The notes beneath the pieces are model-generated. The model saw nothing but the letters and a program-made list of their open reading frames with translations. It had not been told where the DNA came from and did no database searches. This document shows, piece by piece, positions 16,053-24,107 of a stretch of 58,307 nt of DNA. The translations under genes and the position numbers were made by a program. The stretch covers positions 1 to 58,307 of the forward strand of contig JAAEPW010001006.1 of assembly GCA_024232355.1 (NCBI GenBank), given 5' to 3'. The stretch's first letter is position 1. Each line of letters opens with the position of its first letter. The stretch is from Chloroflexota bacterium (GTDB taxonomy: Bacteria; Chloroflexota; Anaerolineae; B4-G1).

Positions 16053-17381
16053 ATGCCTACTAAATTAGGTGCTCACGTCTTGCGAGCTGTTCCAGAGTTG
16101 GGTGAGTATATCGACGCTGGCGCAGCAGTAATCAAGCTTATGGGTGACTGGGGAATGGCCAAGGACATCTCCAAAAGCGTTCTGGTAATTGGGCGCAAGT
16201 TCGAAGGGCATTATGATGCCCAGCTCCAGAGAAGCAGTGGAAAAAACCCCCTCGAAGCCGCCGAACAATTCGTCAACGATCAGATGAGCGAGTACAAATT
16301 CAACCCTGCCATCACATACTGGGAAGGGCACAACGAGCCGGTGTGGAACTCGGACGATGAGATGTCGTGGTACGCTCAGTTCGAGGCAGAGCGAATAAAA
16401 CTGATGGCTCAAGAGGGGCTCAAGTGCGTGATTGGAAACTTTGCCACTGGGTCGCCAGATCTTAAACTTTGGCCCGCCTTTTTCCCAGCCCTCAAGGCTG
16501 CTCAGGAACACGGTGCACTGCTGGGTATGCACGAGTACAGTTGTCCCTGGATGTGGTGGATGACGGGCAAATATCAATTGGATCCCAACGCCGATGAAAA
16601 AGACGAGGGCTGGACAACACTGCGCTATCGCAAGATCTATCGCCAGTACCTGACTCCGAATGGGTTTGGCGACATACCACTGGTCATCACCGAATGCGGC
16701 GTGGACCCGCTGGTGAGTCCCAAACCCCCAGAGGTAGGGACAGGCGGAACCTGGCAACAGTTGGGTAGTTTTTGGAACAAGCACGACAATGAGCCAAACA
16801 AGGCTGACTTTTACTATCGGCAATTGGTCTGGTACGATAAAGAGTTGCAAAAAGATGATTATGTCATCGGCGCGACGATCTTTACCTGGGGCAATTTTGG
16901 GAGACAGTGGAAACATTTCGAGGTGGCCGGAACAGAAGTGACTCAGAAACTGATCGCGTATACCAAACAAGATCCTGCCAAGCCGTGGGTGCCTGGCGCG
17001 ATCACCCAGCCTCCTACCGAACCTAGCACTGAGCCTACCATCGAACCTCCCCAACCGCCTGAACCCACCGCATCTCGTGGGCTTCCCCGCACACAGTACA
17101 CGCGCACGTATGTGCTGCTTTCTCCCAATGCCGATGCTGCCTGGGCGCGTGCTGCGGTAGAAGGCATGTGGAACAAGGAGCGCTTTACCGTCGGCAGCAG
17201 CGCCGACGACGCGGGTATCGGCGATCTGGACACGCGGCGAGTGCTGGCGGTCAACCCACACGATTGGCCTGGCCCCCAGAGCCTGGAGGATTTCTATAAA
17301 CAGTATTATCCTGGCGTTCAGTACGAACCTGTCATGGCGGCGACTCCTGCCGAATTGAAGCAAAAACTAGTCAACAAATAA
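16053..17381 (+). CDS. glycoside hydrolase-like TIM-barrel protein with C-terminal accessory domain
   Basis: 442 residues from ATG 16053, which has AAGGAG 7 nt upstream; longer frames start inside the repeat. The N-terminal ~310 residues resemble clan-A glycosidases: WEGHNEP places a candidate acid/base at Glu95 and VITECG a candidate nucleophile at Glu214. A Pro/Thr/Glu-rich linker (about 322-350) leads to a ~90-residue C-terminal domain starting RTYVLLSPNADAAW. No signal peptide is visible, which is odd for such an enzyme. Either export is non-classical, the start lies elsewhere, or it acts inside the cell. The substrate is unknown. It is followed by a good terminator. Confidence 0.75.
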   Translation: MPTKLGAHVLRAVPELGEYIDAGAAVIKLMGDWGMAKDISKSVLVIGRKFEGHYDAQLQRSSGKNPLEAAEQFVNDQMSEYKFNPAITYWEGHNEPVWNSDDEMSWYAQFEAERIKLMAQEGLKCVIGNFATGSPDLKLWPAFFPALKAAQEHGALLGMHEYSCPWMWWMTGKYQLDPNADEKDEGWTTLRYRKIYRQYLTPNGFGDIPLVITECGVDPLVSPKPPEVGTGGTWQQLGSFWNKHDNEPNKADFYYRQLVWYDKELQKDDYVIGATIFTWGNFGRQWKHFEVAGTEVTQKLIAYTKQDPAKPWVPGAITQPPTEPSTEPTIEPPQPPEPTASRGLPRTQYTRTYVLLSPNADAAWARAAVEGMWNKERFTVGSSADDAGIGDLDTRRVLAVNPHDWPGPQSLEDFYKQYYPGVQYEPVMAATPAELKQKLVNK

Positions 17382-17402
17382 AACGACACCTCGCTGTTGA
17401 TG

Positions 17403-17440
17403 GCACCCTCACCGAATATGTGTGAGGGTGCTTTGTTTTT
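17403..17440 (+). terminator. intrinsic terminator after the glycosidase-like gene
   Basis: GCACCCTCAC (17403-17412) pairs with GTGAGGGTGC (17422-17431). It is followed by TTTGTTTTT. It lies 22 bp after the stop codon. Confidence 0.92.
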
Positions 17441-17765
17441 ATCCTCCTGCCACAATAGCCATTACCAAGTTGGGGCAATTGCATTTATATTCAAGTTTGC
17501 CTGGGAAGGCTCCTAGCCCCCGCACTTGTCCTACCAAGTCACTCTGGTTGACTGACAAAACTTTACTACCCGACATTTCGAGCAATAATCCTCCCGCAGG
17601 TTCGAGAATCGTGCCAATTGCAGGAAAAACCTATTGTCGGGTCATGTAATAGCTCAAAACCGTGGCGACTGTTCGTGCACCTGCCACGAGCCTGGTAGAA
17701 GAGATGAATGGCTCGGTAGACGCTACGAGTTTGTTGGGAGAGGGAACCTGTATCTGTTTCTGCAT
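17439..17765 (-). pseudogene. remnant of a small unidentified gene, interrupted by TAG
   Basis: Minus-strand reading from ATG 17765 (GGGGG about 8 nt upstream) gives 44 codons with protein-like composition (MQKQIQVPSPNKLVASTE..., ...VLSYYMTRQ). A TAG at 17633-17631 interrupts. The same frame then continues for 63 codons (VFPAIGTILEPAGGLLLEM..., ending KCNCPNLVMAIVAGG) to TAA at 17441-17439. The unbroken frame on both sides of one stop suggests a small gene of about 108 codons killed by a nonsense change. I do not recognise the family. A competing 83-codon frame on the same strand is possible but has less protein-like content. Confidence 0.35.
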
Positions 17766-17791
17766 CAATGAGCACCCCCTGCTCGTTTGCC

Positions 17792-17820
17792 TTGCCTAAA
17801 GCCACCTTCTGAAGCATAAT
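17792..17820 (+). promoter_or_regulatory. likely promoter of the signalling gene pair
   Basis: TTGCCT (17792-17797), a 17-bp spacer and CATAAT (17815-17820). It lies about 70 bp before the hybrid kinase ATG at 17890. Confidence 0.5.
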
Positions 17821-17889
17821 ATGCCAATGGATACCAATACTCCCCTCAAAGAGCCAGATGTTTTACGTTGAGCGGGATGGAGAAGGAAA

Positions 17890-19752
17890 ATGAAGCCAGG
17901 CGACAAGCCTCTGACAAACTATGTGATCTTGGGAAGCATCCTGCTCTTGATAATCGGGCATTATGCATACGCAAATCGAATCATGTGGGGCTTTGCGTTG
18001 TCCTTATTCCTGCTGGGTGCCTTGGTTGCGACAGGCGTTGGCAGATTTCTGGTCCGGCCCGTTATGGTATCTGAGCAAGAGATGGATGAGAGCGATGACG
18101 AAACCGGTCAATTGGCGGTTTCGTCCAATGAAACGACCGAGTCGTTGCGCCACACAAGTGACACATTAAGGGCTCAAGTCGCCGAGCGCACCGTAGAGCT
18201 TGCAGACGCCAACGCGATTCTAAAACGAGAAATCACCGAGCGCAAGCGAACGGAAGAAGCATTGCGCCAAGCCGAACAGGCGGCCCAAGCGGCTGACCGT
18301 GCCAAGAGCGCGCTCTTGGCCAATATGGGGCACGAACTCCGCACGCCCCTGAACGCCATTATGGGCTTTTCTGAGCTGATGGGCTATGACTCCAATCTAA
18401 CCGTCGAGCAGCGAGACAATTTGGTGACCATCGAACGCAGCGGCGAACAATTGATGACCCTGGTCGACGACGTGCTGGAACTGGCCGAGATTGAGGCCGG
18501 GCGCGCTACGCTACAAGAAAACGATTTTGACTTGCACTATGCGCTTTTGGGTTTGGAAGAGTTATTCAGCCCACGCGCTCAGGCCAAGGGTGTGGTGTTG
18601 ACTTTTGAACGCGCGCCCGATGTTCCCCAATACGTGCGGATGGACAAAAACAAACTCCGTCAGGTATTGATGAATCTGTTGGGTAACGCGATAAAGTTTA
18701 CGGAAAAGGGCAATATCACGCTGCAAGTGAGCCAAGTGAGCGAGTCGAGTCAGAGGATGCCGATAGGGGGCGGTGGGAATTCTCACTTTGGATATTTACC
18801 CACCTGTCACTTGGAATTTAGGGTCAAAGATACGGGCATGGGCATTGCGTCCCAAGACCTGAGTTCAGTATTTGACATGTTTGTGCAAACTGCCAGTGGA
18901 AAGCTGTCTTGTCGGGGTGCTGGCTTGGGCATGCCAATCAGCCGTCGTTTTGTGCGCATGATGGATGGCGATCTCGTCGTCAACAGCGAATTTGAAAAAG
19001 GAACCGTCTTCAAATTTGACGTTCCGGTGGGCATAACGGATGCAGGTCAAGTTCGCGCGCACCATCTTGAGCGACGGGTGCTAGGGTTGGAAGCAGGTCA
19101 ATCGGTCTACCGGTTGCTGGTTGTTGATGACATTGAAAAGAATCGCGAGTGGATGTCCGAGTTGCTGCAATCGTTCACCGATCCGACCGGCAACCAGGGC
19201 TTTGAGGTGCGCCAGGCGGCTAATGGTCAACGAGCGATCGAGATATGGGAGGAATGGGATCCCCATCTGATCTGGATGGATATGCGGATGCCGGTTCTGG
19301 ACGGTCGTCAAGCCACTATGCACATCAAAGCCGCTTGTGAGCGCAATCCTGAGCATTCTTCCCCCATAATCATTGCGCTGGCGGCCTGTGGGCTTGAAGA
19401 AGAACGCGAATTGATCCGGGTGACAGGATGTGATAACCTGGTGCGCAAGCCTCTCGACGAAATACAAGTGCTCGACATGCTTATCAAGCACCTGGACGTG
19501 CATTTTGCTTACGCGGGCGATACAGCAGAAAAAGAAGCAGAGCCTCTACAAGATGCGTTGATGGCTGTGACACCCAGGTGGCTGATCGACTTGCGCCAGG
19601 CAACCATCGCAGGCGATTTGGATGGCATGACGACCTTGATCGAGCAAATCCGTGGGCAACACACCGCTCTCGCTGATACATTGACCAAGCTGGCCCATGA
19701 CTTTGAACATGGTGTGATCTTGCAATTGATTCGACCGATGGCCCAAGACTGA
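17890..19752 (+). CDS. membrane hybrid sensor histidine kinase
   Basis: 620 residues. Two membrane helices (residues ~11-28 and 32-55) have almost no external loop, so sensing is likely intramembrane or cytosolic. A coiled coil (~85-140) leads to HisKA with the phospho-acceptor His148 in GHELRTPLN. The HATPase domain has an N box (NLLGNAIKF), VKDTGMGIA and GAGLGMPIS. A receiver domain follows (VVDD at 411-414, phospho-acceptor Asp464 in WMDMRMPVLDG, lysine in VRKPLD). The tail (~560-620) is short and helical and could act in phosphotransfer or dimerisation, but no clear Hpt motif is seen. GGAG precedes the ATG. It is followed 11 bp later by a second hybrid protein, probably its partner. Confidence 0.93.
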   Translation: MKPGDKPLTNYVILGSILLLIIGHYAYANRIMWGFALSLFLLGALVATGVGRFLVRPVMVSEQEMDESDDETGQLAVSSNETTESLRHTSDTLRAQVAERTVELADANAILKREITERKRTEEALRQAEQAAQAADRAKSALLANMGHELRTPLNAIMGFSELMGYDSNLTVEQRDNLVTIERSGEQLMTLVDDVLELAEIEAGRATLQENDFDLHYALLGLEELFSPRAQAKGVVLTFERAPDVPQYVRMDKNKLRQVLMNLLGNAIKFTEKGNITLQVSQVSESSQRMPIGGGGNSHFGYLPTCHLEFRVKDTGMGIASQDLSSVFDMFVQTASGKLSCRGAGLGMPISRRFVRMMDGDLVVNSEFEKGTVFKFDVPVGITDAGQVRAHHLERRVLGLEAGQSVYRLLVVDDIEKNREWMSELLQSFTDPTGNQGFEVRQAANGQRAIEIWEEWDPHLIWMDMRMPVLDGRQATMHIKAACERNPEHSSPIIIALAACGLEEERELIRVTGCDNLVRKPLDEIQVLDMLIKHLDVHFAYAGDTAEKEAEPLQDALMAVTPRWLIDLRQATIAGDLDGMTTLIEQIRGQHTALADTLTKLAHDFEHGVILQLIRPMAQD

Positions 19753-19763
19753 CAGGAGAAGAC

Positions 19764-21269
19764 ATGAACGATCAGCAGATTACTCCTTCCCCCACAGATA
19801 TTTTGATCGTAGACGATGCACTGACCAACCTTCGTTTGCTGTCTCAAATGTTGTCTAGGCAAGGGCACAAAGTGCGCGCGGTGACGAGCGGCGAGCGCGC
19901 GCTGGAAGCTGTACAAGTGAGTGTCCCTGACCTGATACTGCTCGACATTGTGATGCCGGGGATGGACGGCTATGAGGTCTGCGAGCGTCTCAAGGCAGAC
20001 GAACAAACCCGTGACATTCCCGTGATCTTTATTAGCGCTCTGGACGCCACAGAAGACAAAGTACGGGCTTTTGCTGCTGGCGGTATCGATTATATTCCCA
20101 AGCCTTTTCAGGCTGCGGAGGTAATGGCCCGTGTCAAAACGCACTTGGCATTACGGGAGCTTGGTGTCAGTCTGGAAGCGCAAATAGCAGCCCGCACAGC
20201 CGAGATCATTGCAGAGAAGGAAAAGAGCGAAACGATCCTGCGCAGTGTGGGAGATGGCATAGCCGTGACCGACCTGGAGATGAGGGTCGAGTACGTCAAC
20301 GAGGCTTTTAGAAACTTGACAGGTTATGCTCTTTCAGACATCGTTGGACAGTCCATGTATGATCTGATGGCAGAGAAATTACCAGAACAAAATCGTCAAT
20401 CCCCACAATTTCTATCAGAGACAAGTGAGGACTGGCAAGGAGAGGTGATTGTCCGGTGCAAGGATGGTCACACGTACAACGCGGCTCTGATCGTCGCTCC
20501 TGTGCGCGATGCCGATGGGCAACTGAAAGGCTATGTCTTTAGCCATCGAGACATTAGCAAGCTCAAGAATTTGGACCAGGCGCGGAGCCAATTCGTCGCC
20601 GACTTTTCCCACCAACTGCGCACCCCGGTGGCAACACTTCAACTTTGCGCTCACCTCATGCGGCAAAAGGAACAGTCGGAAGAGAATAAGCATCAGTTGG
20701 AAATGATGGAGAACGAGATCACGCACTTGATCGATCTGATTCGGGGTATTTTGGAAATTGCCAAACTGGGCAGTGGCCAAGCTGTTACTGTCTGGGAACC
20801 CATGTCCTTGTCTGCTGTGATTGGCAGTGTTGTTACGCGCTCCCAAAGCCAGGCAGAGGCGGCCGATCTGACTCTGGCAGTGAAACCCCTGCCACCTGAC
20901 TTGCCTGTGGTACAAGGCGACCGGCATCTGCTGACCCGGGTGCTGGAAGAGATCGTGGAGAATGCGATCATTTTTACACCTCCGGGAAAAAGTGTGTCTG
21001 TGGAAACAAAGGCTACACAAGATGAACATCGAACGTGGGTGACGATTTCTGTACAAGACACCGGTCTTGGAATTTCGCCTGGCGAGTTGGACAGAATATT
21101 TGACCGTTTTTTTCGAGGTAGCATGGCAAAGTCGAGACGTCTTCACGGCACGGGCTTGGGGTTGAGCATCGCGCAAGAGATCATGCACGCTCACGGAGGT
21201 CGGATAACGGTCGTGAGCCAAGAAGGGGATGGAAGCACGTTCACTATCTGGTTGCCGCTGGCCGAATAG
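19764..21269 (+). CDS. receiver-PAS-histidine kinase
   Basis: 501 soluble residues. An N-terminal receiver domain (VDD at 16-18, Asp61 in LLDIVMPGMDG, Lys in IPKPF) is followed by a coiled-coil linker and a PAS domain (about 155-265). HisKA has His283 in FSHQLRTPVA. The HATPase domain has ENAIIFTPPG, VQDTGLGIS and GTGLGLSIAQ. Input at the receiver suggests that the upstream kinase phosphorylates this protein, whose own kinase output then goes to a regulator not in the window. GGAG lies 5-8 nt before the ATG, and the gene follows its neighbour by 11 bp. Confidence 0.93.
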   Translation: MNDQQITPSPTDILIVDDALTNLRLLSQMLSRQGHKVRAVTSGERALEAVQVSVPDLILLDIVMPGMDGYEVCERLKADEQTRDIPVIFISALDATEDKVRAFAAGGIDYIPKPFQAAEVMARVKTHLALRELGVSLEAQIAARTAEIIAEKEKSETILRSVGDGIAVTDLEMRVEYVNEAFRNLTGYALSDIVGQSMYDLMAEKLPEQNRQSPQFLSETSEDWQGEVIVRCKDGHTYNAALIVAPVRDADGQLKGYVFSHRDISKLKNLDQARSQFVADFSHQLRTPVATLQLCAHLMRQKEQSEENKHQLEMMENEITHLIDLIRGILEIAKLGSGQAVTVWEPMSLSAVIGSVVTRSQSQAEAADLTLAVKPLPPDLPVVQGDRHLLTRVLEEIVENAIIFTPPGKSVSVETKATQDEHRTWVTISVQDTGLGISPGELDRIFDRFFRGSMAKSRRLHGTGLGLSIAQEIMHAHGGRITVVSQEGDGSTFTIWLPLAE

Positions 21270-21295
21270 TGCCGAGTTTGCGTCAAAGGAGCAAC

Positions 21296-22891
21296 ATGGC
21301 TGAATCGAAAATGAGACAGCCGCTCGAAAAAATCGCCCGTCAACTTGACGATGCCGGGATCACGTGGGCCGTGTTCGCCGGGGCGGCGGCAACCGTCTAC
21401 GGCGTGACTCGTCCCCTGATCGACGTGGACATTCTGGTACCAGTCGCTGAGGGATCGCAGACTGCGGCCCTTTTTCCAGAGGCACAAATGGAGCACTATC
21501 AGGATTGGACTGTCGATTGGATCAAGCTGCCCGATTTTGATATCTTGGCCGGATTGACAGTGATGGACCTAGACGCCGAGATGGCCGCACGGCTGACGCG
21601 CCACGAGATCGCGGGTGTCAGTGTGCCCGTCATCTCGCCCGAAGACAACATCTTTTTCAAGGCTAACTTGGGGCGCGGTCCAGAGGTCGGCAAGCACGAT
21701 TGGGAAGACGTGGAAGCGATGATGGCGCACCTGCCATCCATCGACTGGGAATATCTGCGCTGGCGGGCTGAGGCGTGCGTTCCCCAAGAACGCGCAGAGC
21801 GGTTATTGGAACGCTTGGAAACACTGTGGAATCAACTGCACAACACTTGGCAAATTCATCAATCTGACGCCAACAAATCAAATCTCCCCAATGGAGGCAA
21901 ATCAATGAGCAGAGTAGAGAACTTTGGCGAAACCCAAAATGTCGAGGTTACTGTGCTGGTCGACAATCGGGCCGATCTGATGGTCACGTCTACCGACACT
22001 GTAAAACGTTACAAAGATGAACCTTTGCTGGCAGAGCATGGCTTTGCGGCCCTGATCGAGCTAAAAGACGCCGAGACGACGATCCTGTGGGATGCTGGTA
22101 TCAGTTCGACCGCACTGACGGAAAACGTCGAGCGGATGGCGGTCGATCTAACGACTATCGACAAAATCGCGTTGAGCCACGGTCACCATGACCATTACGC
22201 CGCCATGACCAACGTGCTTCAGGAAATCGCCGGTGGTCCAGACCTTCGGGAATGGGATGGGGACGTCACGGCAAAGGAAATAAACGATTGGATGGCAAGC
22301 CTGCGGGTGCCGTTCATCGCTCACCCCGCCGCCTTTCGGGAGCGCTGGGGAATTGACGACGAGGAAGGTAAAAAGTACGGGCCGCGCATCGTGCCCCGCG
22401 CCGAGTGGGAAACAGCTGGTGCGAACGTTATTCTCTCCGAAGGCCCATACCAACTGGGGCCGGGTTGCTGGACTACGGGCGCAGTCCCGCGCCGGAGCTT
22501 TGAGAAAGCGGGTACGCCGTCATACATCGCTTACCGCGAGGGCGACGAGTTCACTCGCGACTATTTGGACGATGACCAATCCATCATCATCAACCTCGAG
22601 GACAAGGGGCTGGTCATCATCACTGGCTGCGCTCACTCGGGGATCGTCAACACCGTCAACTATGCCAAAGAGATTAGCGGCGTGGATAAAGTGTGGGCCA
22701 TCCTCGGCGGCTTTCATCTCGGTCGCGCCAAGGACGACGAGATCCAGCACACGATTGACGAGATCAAAAAAGTACAGCCAACGTTGATCGCTCCCTCGCA
22801 CTGCACCGGTTTCAAAGCGATCAGCCAATTTTCCATTCACATGCCGGACGAGTTCGTGCTGGGGGTGGTGGGAACAAAGTATCTGTTCTAA
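21296..22891 (+). CDS. nucleotidyltransferase-like domain fused to a metallo-beta-lactamase-fold hydrolase
   Basis: 531 residues from ATG 21296 (AAGGAGC upstream). Residues ~1-195 resemble the AbiEii/DUF6036-type nucleotidyltransferase fold: VFAGAAATVYGVTRP followed by DVDILVP, the GxxA...DxD pattern in altered form, then PEDNIFFKANLGRG. Residues from ~204 form a metallo-beta-lactamase domain with SHGHHDH, ITGCAHSG and GGFHLG, of the group annotated as dihydropterin-aminobenzene-phosphate synthase-like hydrolases. No stop codon separates the two halves, but a strong internal ribosome site (GGAGG at 21893, ATG 21905) lies at the junction. The cell may therefore make the fusion, the hydrolase alone, or both. 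The gene follows the kinase by 26 bp. Confidence 0.8.
   Translation: MAESKMRQPLEKIARQLDDAGITWAVFAGAAATVYGVTRPLIDVDILVPVAEGSQTAALFPEAQMEHYQDWTVDWIKLPDFDILAGLTVMDLDAEMAARLTRHEIAGVSVPVISPEDNIFFKANLGRGPEVGKHDWEDVEAMMAHLPSIDWEYLRWRAEACVPQERAERLLERLETLWNQLHNTWQIHQSDANKSNLPNGGKSMSRVENFGETQNVEVTVLVDNRADLMVTSTDTVKRYKDEPLLAEHGFAALIELKDAETTILWDAGISSTALTENVERMAVDLTTIDKIALSHGHHDHYAAMTNVLQEIAGGPDLREWDGDVTAKEINDWMASLRVPFIAHPAAFRERWGIDDEEGKKYGPRIVPRAEWETAGANVILSEGPYQLGPGCWTTGAVPRRSFEKAGTPSYIAYREGDEFTRDYLDDDQSIIINLEDKGLVIITGCAHSGIVNTVNYAKEISGVDKVWAILGGFHLGRAKDDEIQHTIDEIKKVQPTLIAPSHCTGFKAISQFSIHMPDEFVLGVVGTKYLF
21893..21907 (+). promoter_or_regulatory. internal ribosome-binding site for the metallo-hydrolase half
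   Basis: GGAGG (21893-21897) followed after 7 nt by the in-frame ATG (21905). The downstream product would be a 328-residue metallo-beta-lactamase-fold protein of normal length for the family. Confidence 0.65.
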
Positions 22892-22906
22892 AGTCTCATT
22901 TCTTAC

Positions 22907-22930
22907 CACGAATTTCACGAATTGGCACGA
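22907..22930. repeat. short CACGAA repeat cluster
   Basis: Three CACGA units with a 9-10-nt period (22907, 22916, 22926), followed by an A-run and a CCAGCC/GGCTGG dyad. It lies between the hydrolase stop and the transpeptidase start. It resembles dispersed intergenic repeats, although only one copy is in the window. Confidence 0.4.
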
Positions 22931-22966
22931 AAAAATAGCCAGCCGGAGGCTGGGATTAGGATCAAG

Positions 22967-23995
22967 ATGATGCGACGACTGACTTGCATTGGATTGATTA
23001 TTGCATTTTCGATGAGCGCATTGTGGCCCATGGTGCCAGCGCACGCATCCCCATCAAATCAGGGCACCACAACCCACACGGTGGCGTGGGGTGAGACGAT
23101 GTTCAGCATTGCGCAATATTACGGCACGTCGGTAGAGGCCATTTGCGCGGCCAACGGTATCGTCAACCCCGCCAGTATCTATGCGGGGCAGCGGCTGGTT
23201 ATCTCTGCGGCCAGTGCACCGCCGAGTCCCGCAACAGGTGGGGGCACGCACGTGGTCGGTCTCGGTGAGAATCTGTATCGCATCGCCTTGCGGTACGGCA
23301 CCACAGTGCAAGTGCTGGCCCAACTCAACGGCATCACTGACCCCAACCAAGTCTTTGTTGGGCAGACGCTGCGCATTACGGGCAACGTGACCTCGCCAGC
23401 AACACCCTCTCAGCCCGTGGGTGCCACCACCACGACGCATATCGTGCAGTATGGCGAGACGCTGGCCGCCATCGCGCTGCAGTACGACGTCACGATGTGG
23501 ATTCTGATCGAGGCCAACTCGATCACCAATCCGGCCCTAATCTTTCCAGGGCAAGAGTTGACCATCCCTGAAGCACACGGTTCGACAACGACATCCACCC
23601 CTGTCAGCACCGGCGGCGCAAAGCGCATCGTGGTTGATGTTTCGGATCAACATCTCTACGCTTACCAGGGTGAAACGCTGGTCTACTCGTACGTTGCCTC
23701 GACCGGCAAACCGGGGGTAGGCACTAGCACGGGCTCGTTCAGCGTGCTCAACAAGATTCCCAACGCTTATGCCTCTACGTGGGACCTGCAAATGCCGTAT
23801 TGGATGGGTATCTATTGGTCGGGAGGGTTGCAGAACGGTATCCACGCGCTGCCTATTCTTTCCAATGGTCAGCAATTGTGGGCCGGTTACCTGGGTACGC
23901 CAATTTCTTACGGCTGTATCGTCCTGGGTACCTATGAGGCCAGCTTGCTGTATCAGTGGGCCGATGTGGGAACGCCGGTGGTGGTCCGGTACTAA
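22967..23995 (+). CDS. secreted L,D-transpeptidase with three LysM domains
   Basis: 342 residues from ATG 22967; AGGA lies 5-6 nt upstream. A signal peptide (about residues 1-28) is followed by three LysM repeats (HTVAWGETMFSIAQYYG; HVVGLGENLYRIALRYG; HIVQYGETLAAIALQYD), each closing with a P..I(Y/F).GQ.L.I motif. These bind peptidoglycan. The C-terminal YkuD domain has IVVDVSDQHLYAY and the catalytic motif GIHALP...SYGCIVL with the active-site cysteine present. The enzyme would form 3-3 cross-links or attach proteins to peptidoglycan outside the membrane. Confidence 0.93.
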   Translation: MMRRLTCIGLIIAFSMSALWPMVPAHASPSNQGTTTHTVAWGETMFSIAQYYGTSVEAICAANGIVNPASIYAGQRLVISAASAPPSPATGGGTHVVGLGENLYRIALRYGTTVQVLAQLNGITDPNQVFVGQTLRITGNVTSPATPSQPVGATTTTHIVQYGETLAAIALQYDVTMWILIEANSITNPALIFPGQELTIPEAHGSTTTSTPVSTGGAKRIVVDVSDQHLYAYQGETLVYSYVASTGKPGVGTSTGSFSVLNKIPNAYASTWDLQMPYWMGIYWSGGLQNGIHALPILSNGQQLWAGYLGTPISYGCIVLGTYEASLLYQWADVGTPVVVRY

Positions 23996-24023
23996 AATCA
24001 GCCAGATACCCGTCATCCGACAC

Positions 24024-24051
24024 TTGCCGAATGATAGATCGTGCGTATACT
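24024..24051 (+). promoter_or_regulatory. likely promoter of the lysine-degradation pair
   Basis: TTGCCG (24024-24029), a 16-bp spacer and TATACT (24046-24051). The leader would be about 50 nt and contain AGGAGG before the ATG at 24108. Confidence 0.5.
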
Positions 24052-24107
24052 TTTAGGTGAAGCAACGAACACGAGTTCGGGAATAATCCAAATCCAGGAG
24101 GCAAAAA

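Noticed and set aside
16065..17363. 432-codon minus-strand frame
   Set aside because: Antisense shadow of the glycosidase-like gene, which has a ribosome site and a terminator.
17566..17817. 83-codon minus-strand frame
   Set aside because: Overlaps the better protein-like frame at 17439-17765; no family recognised and no good ribosome site.
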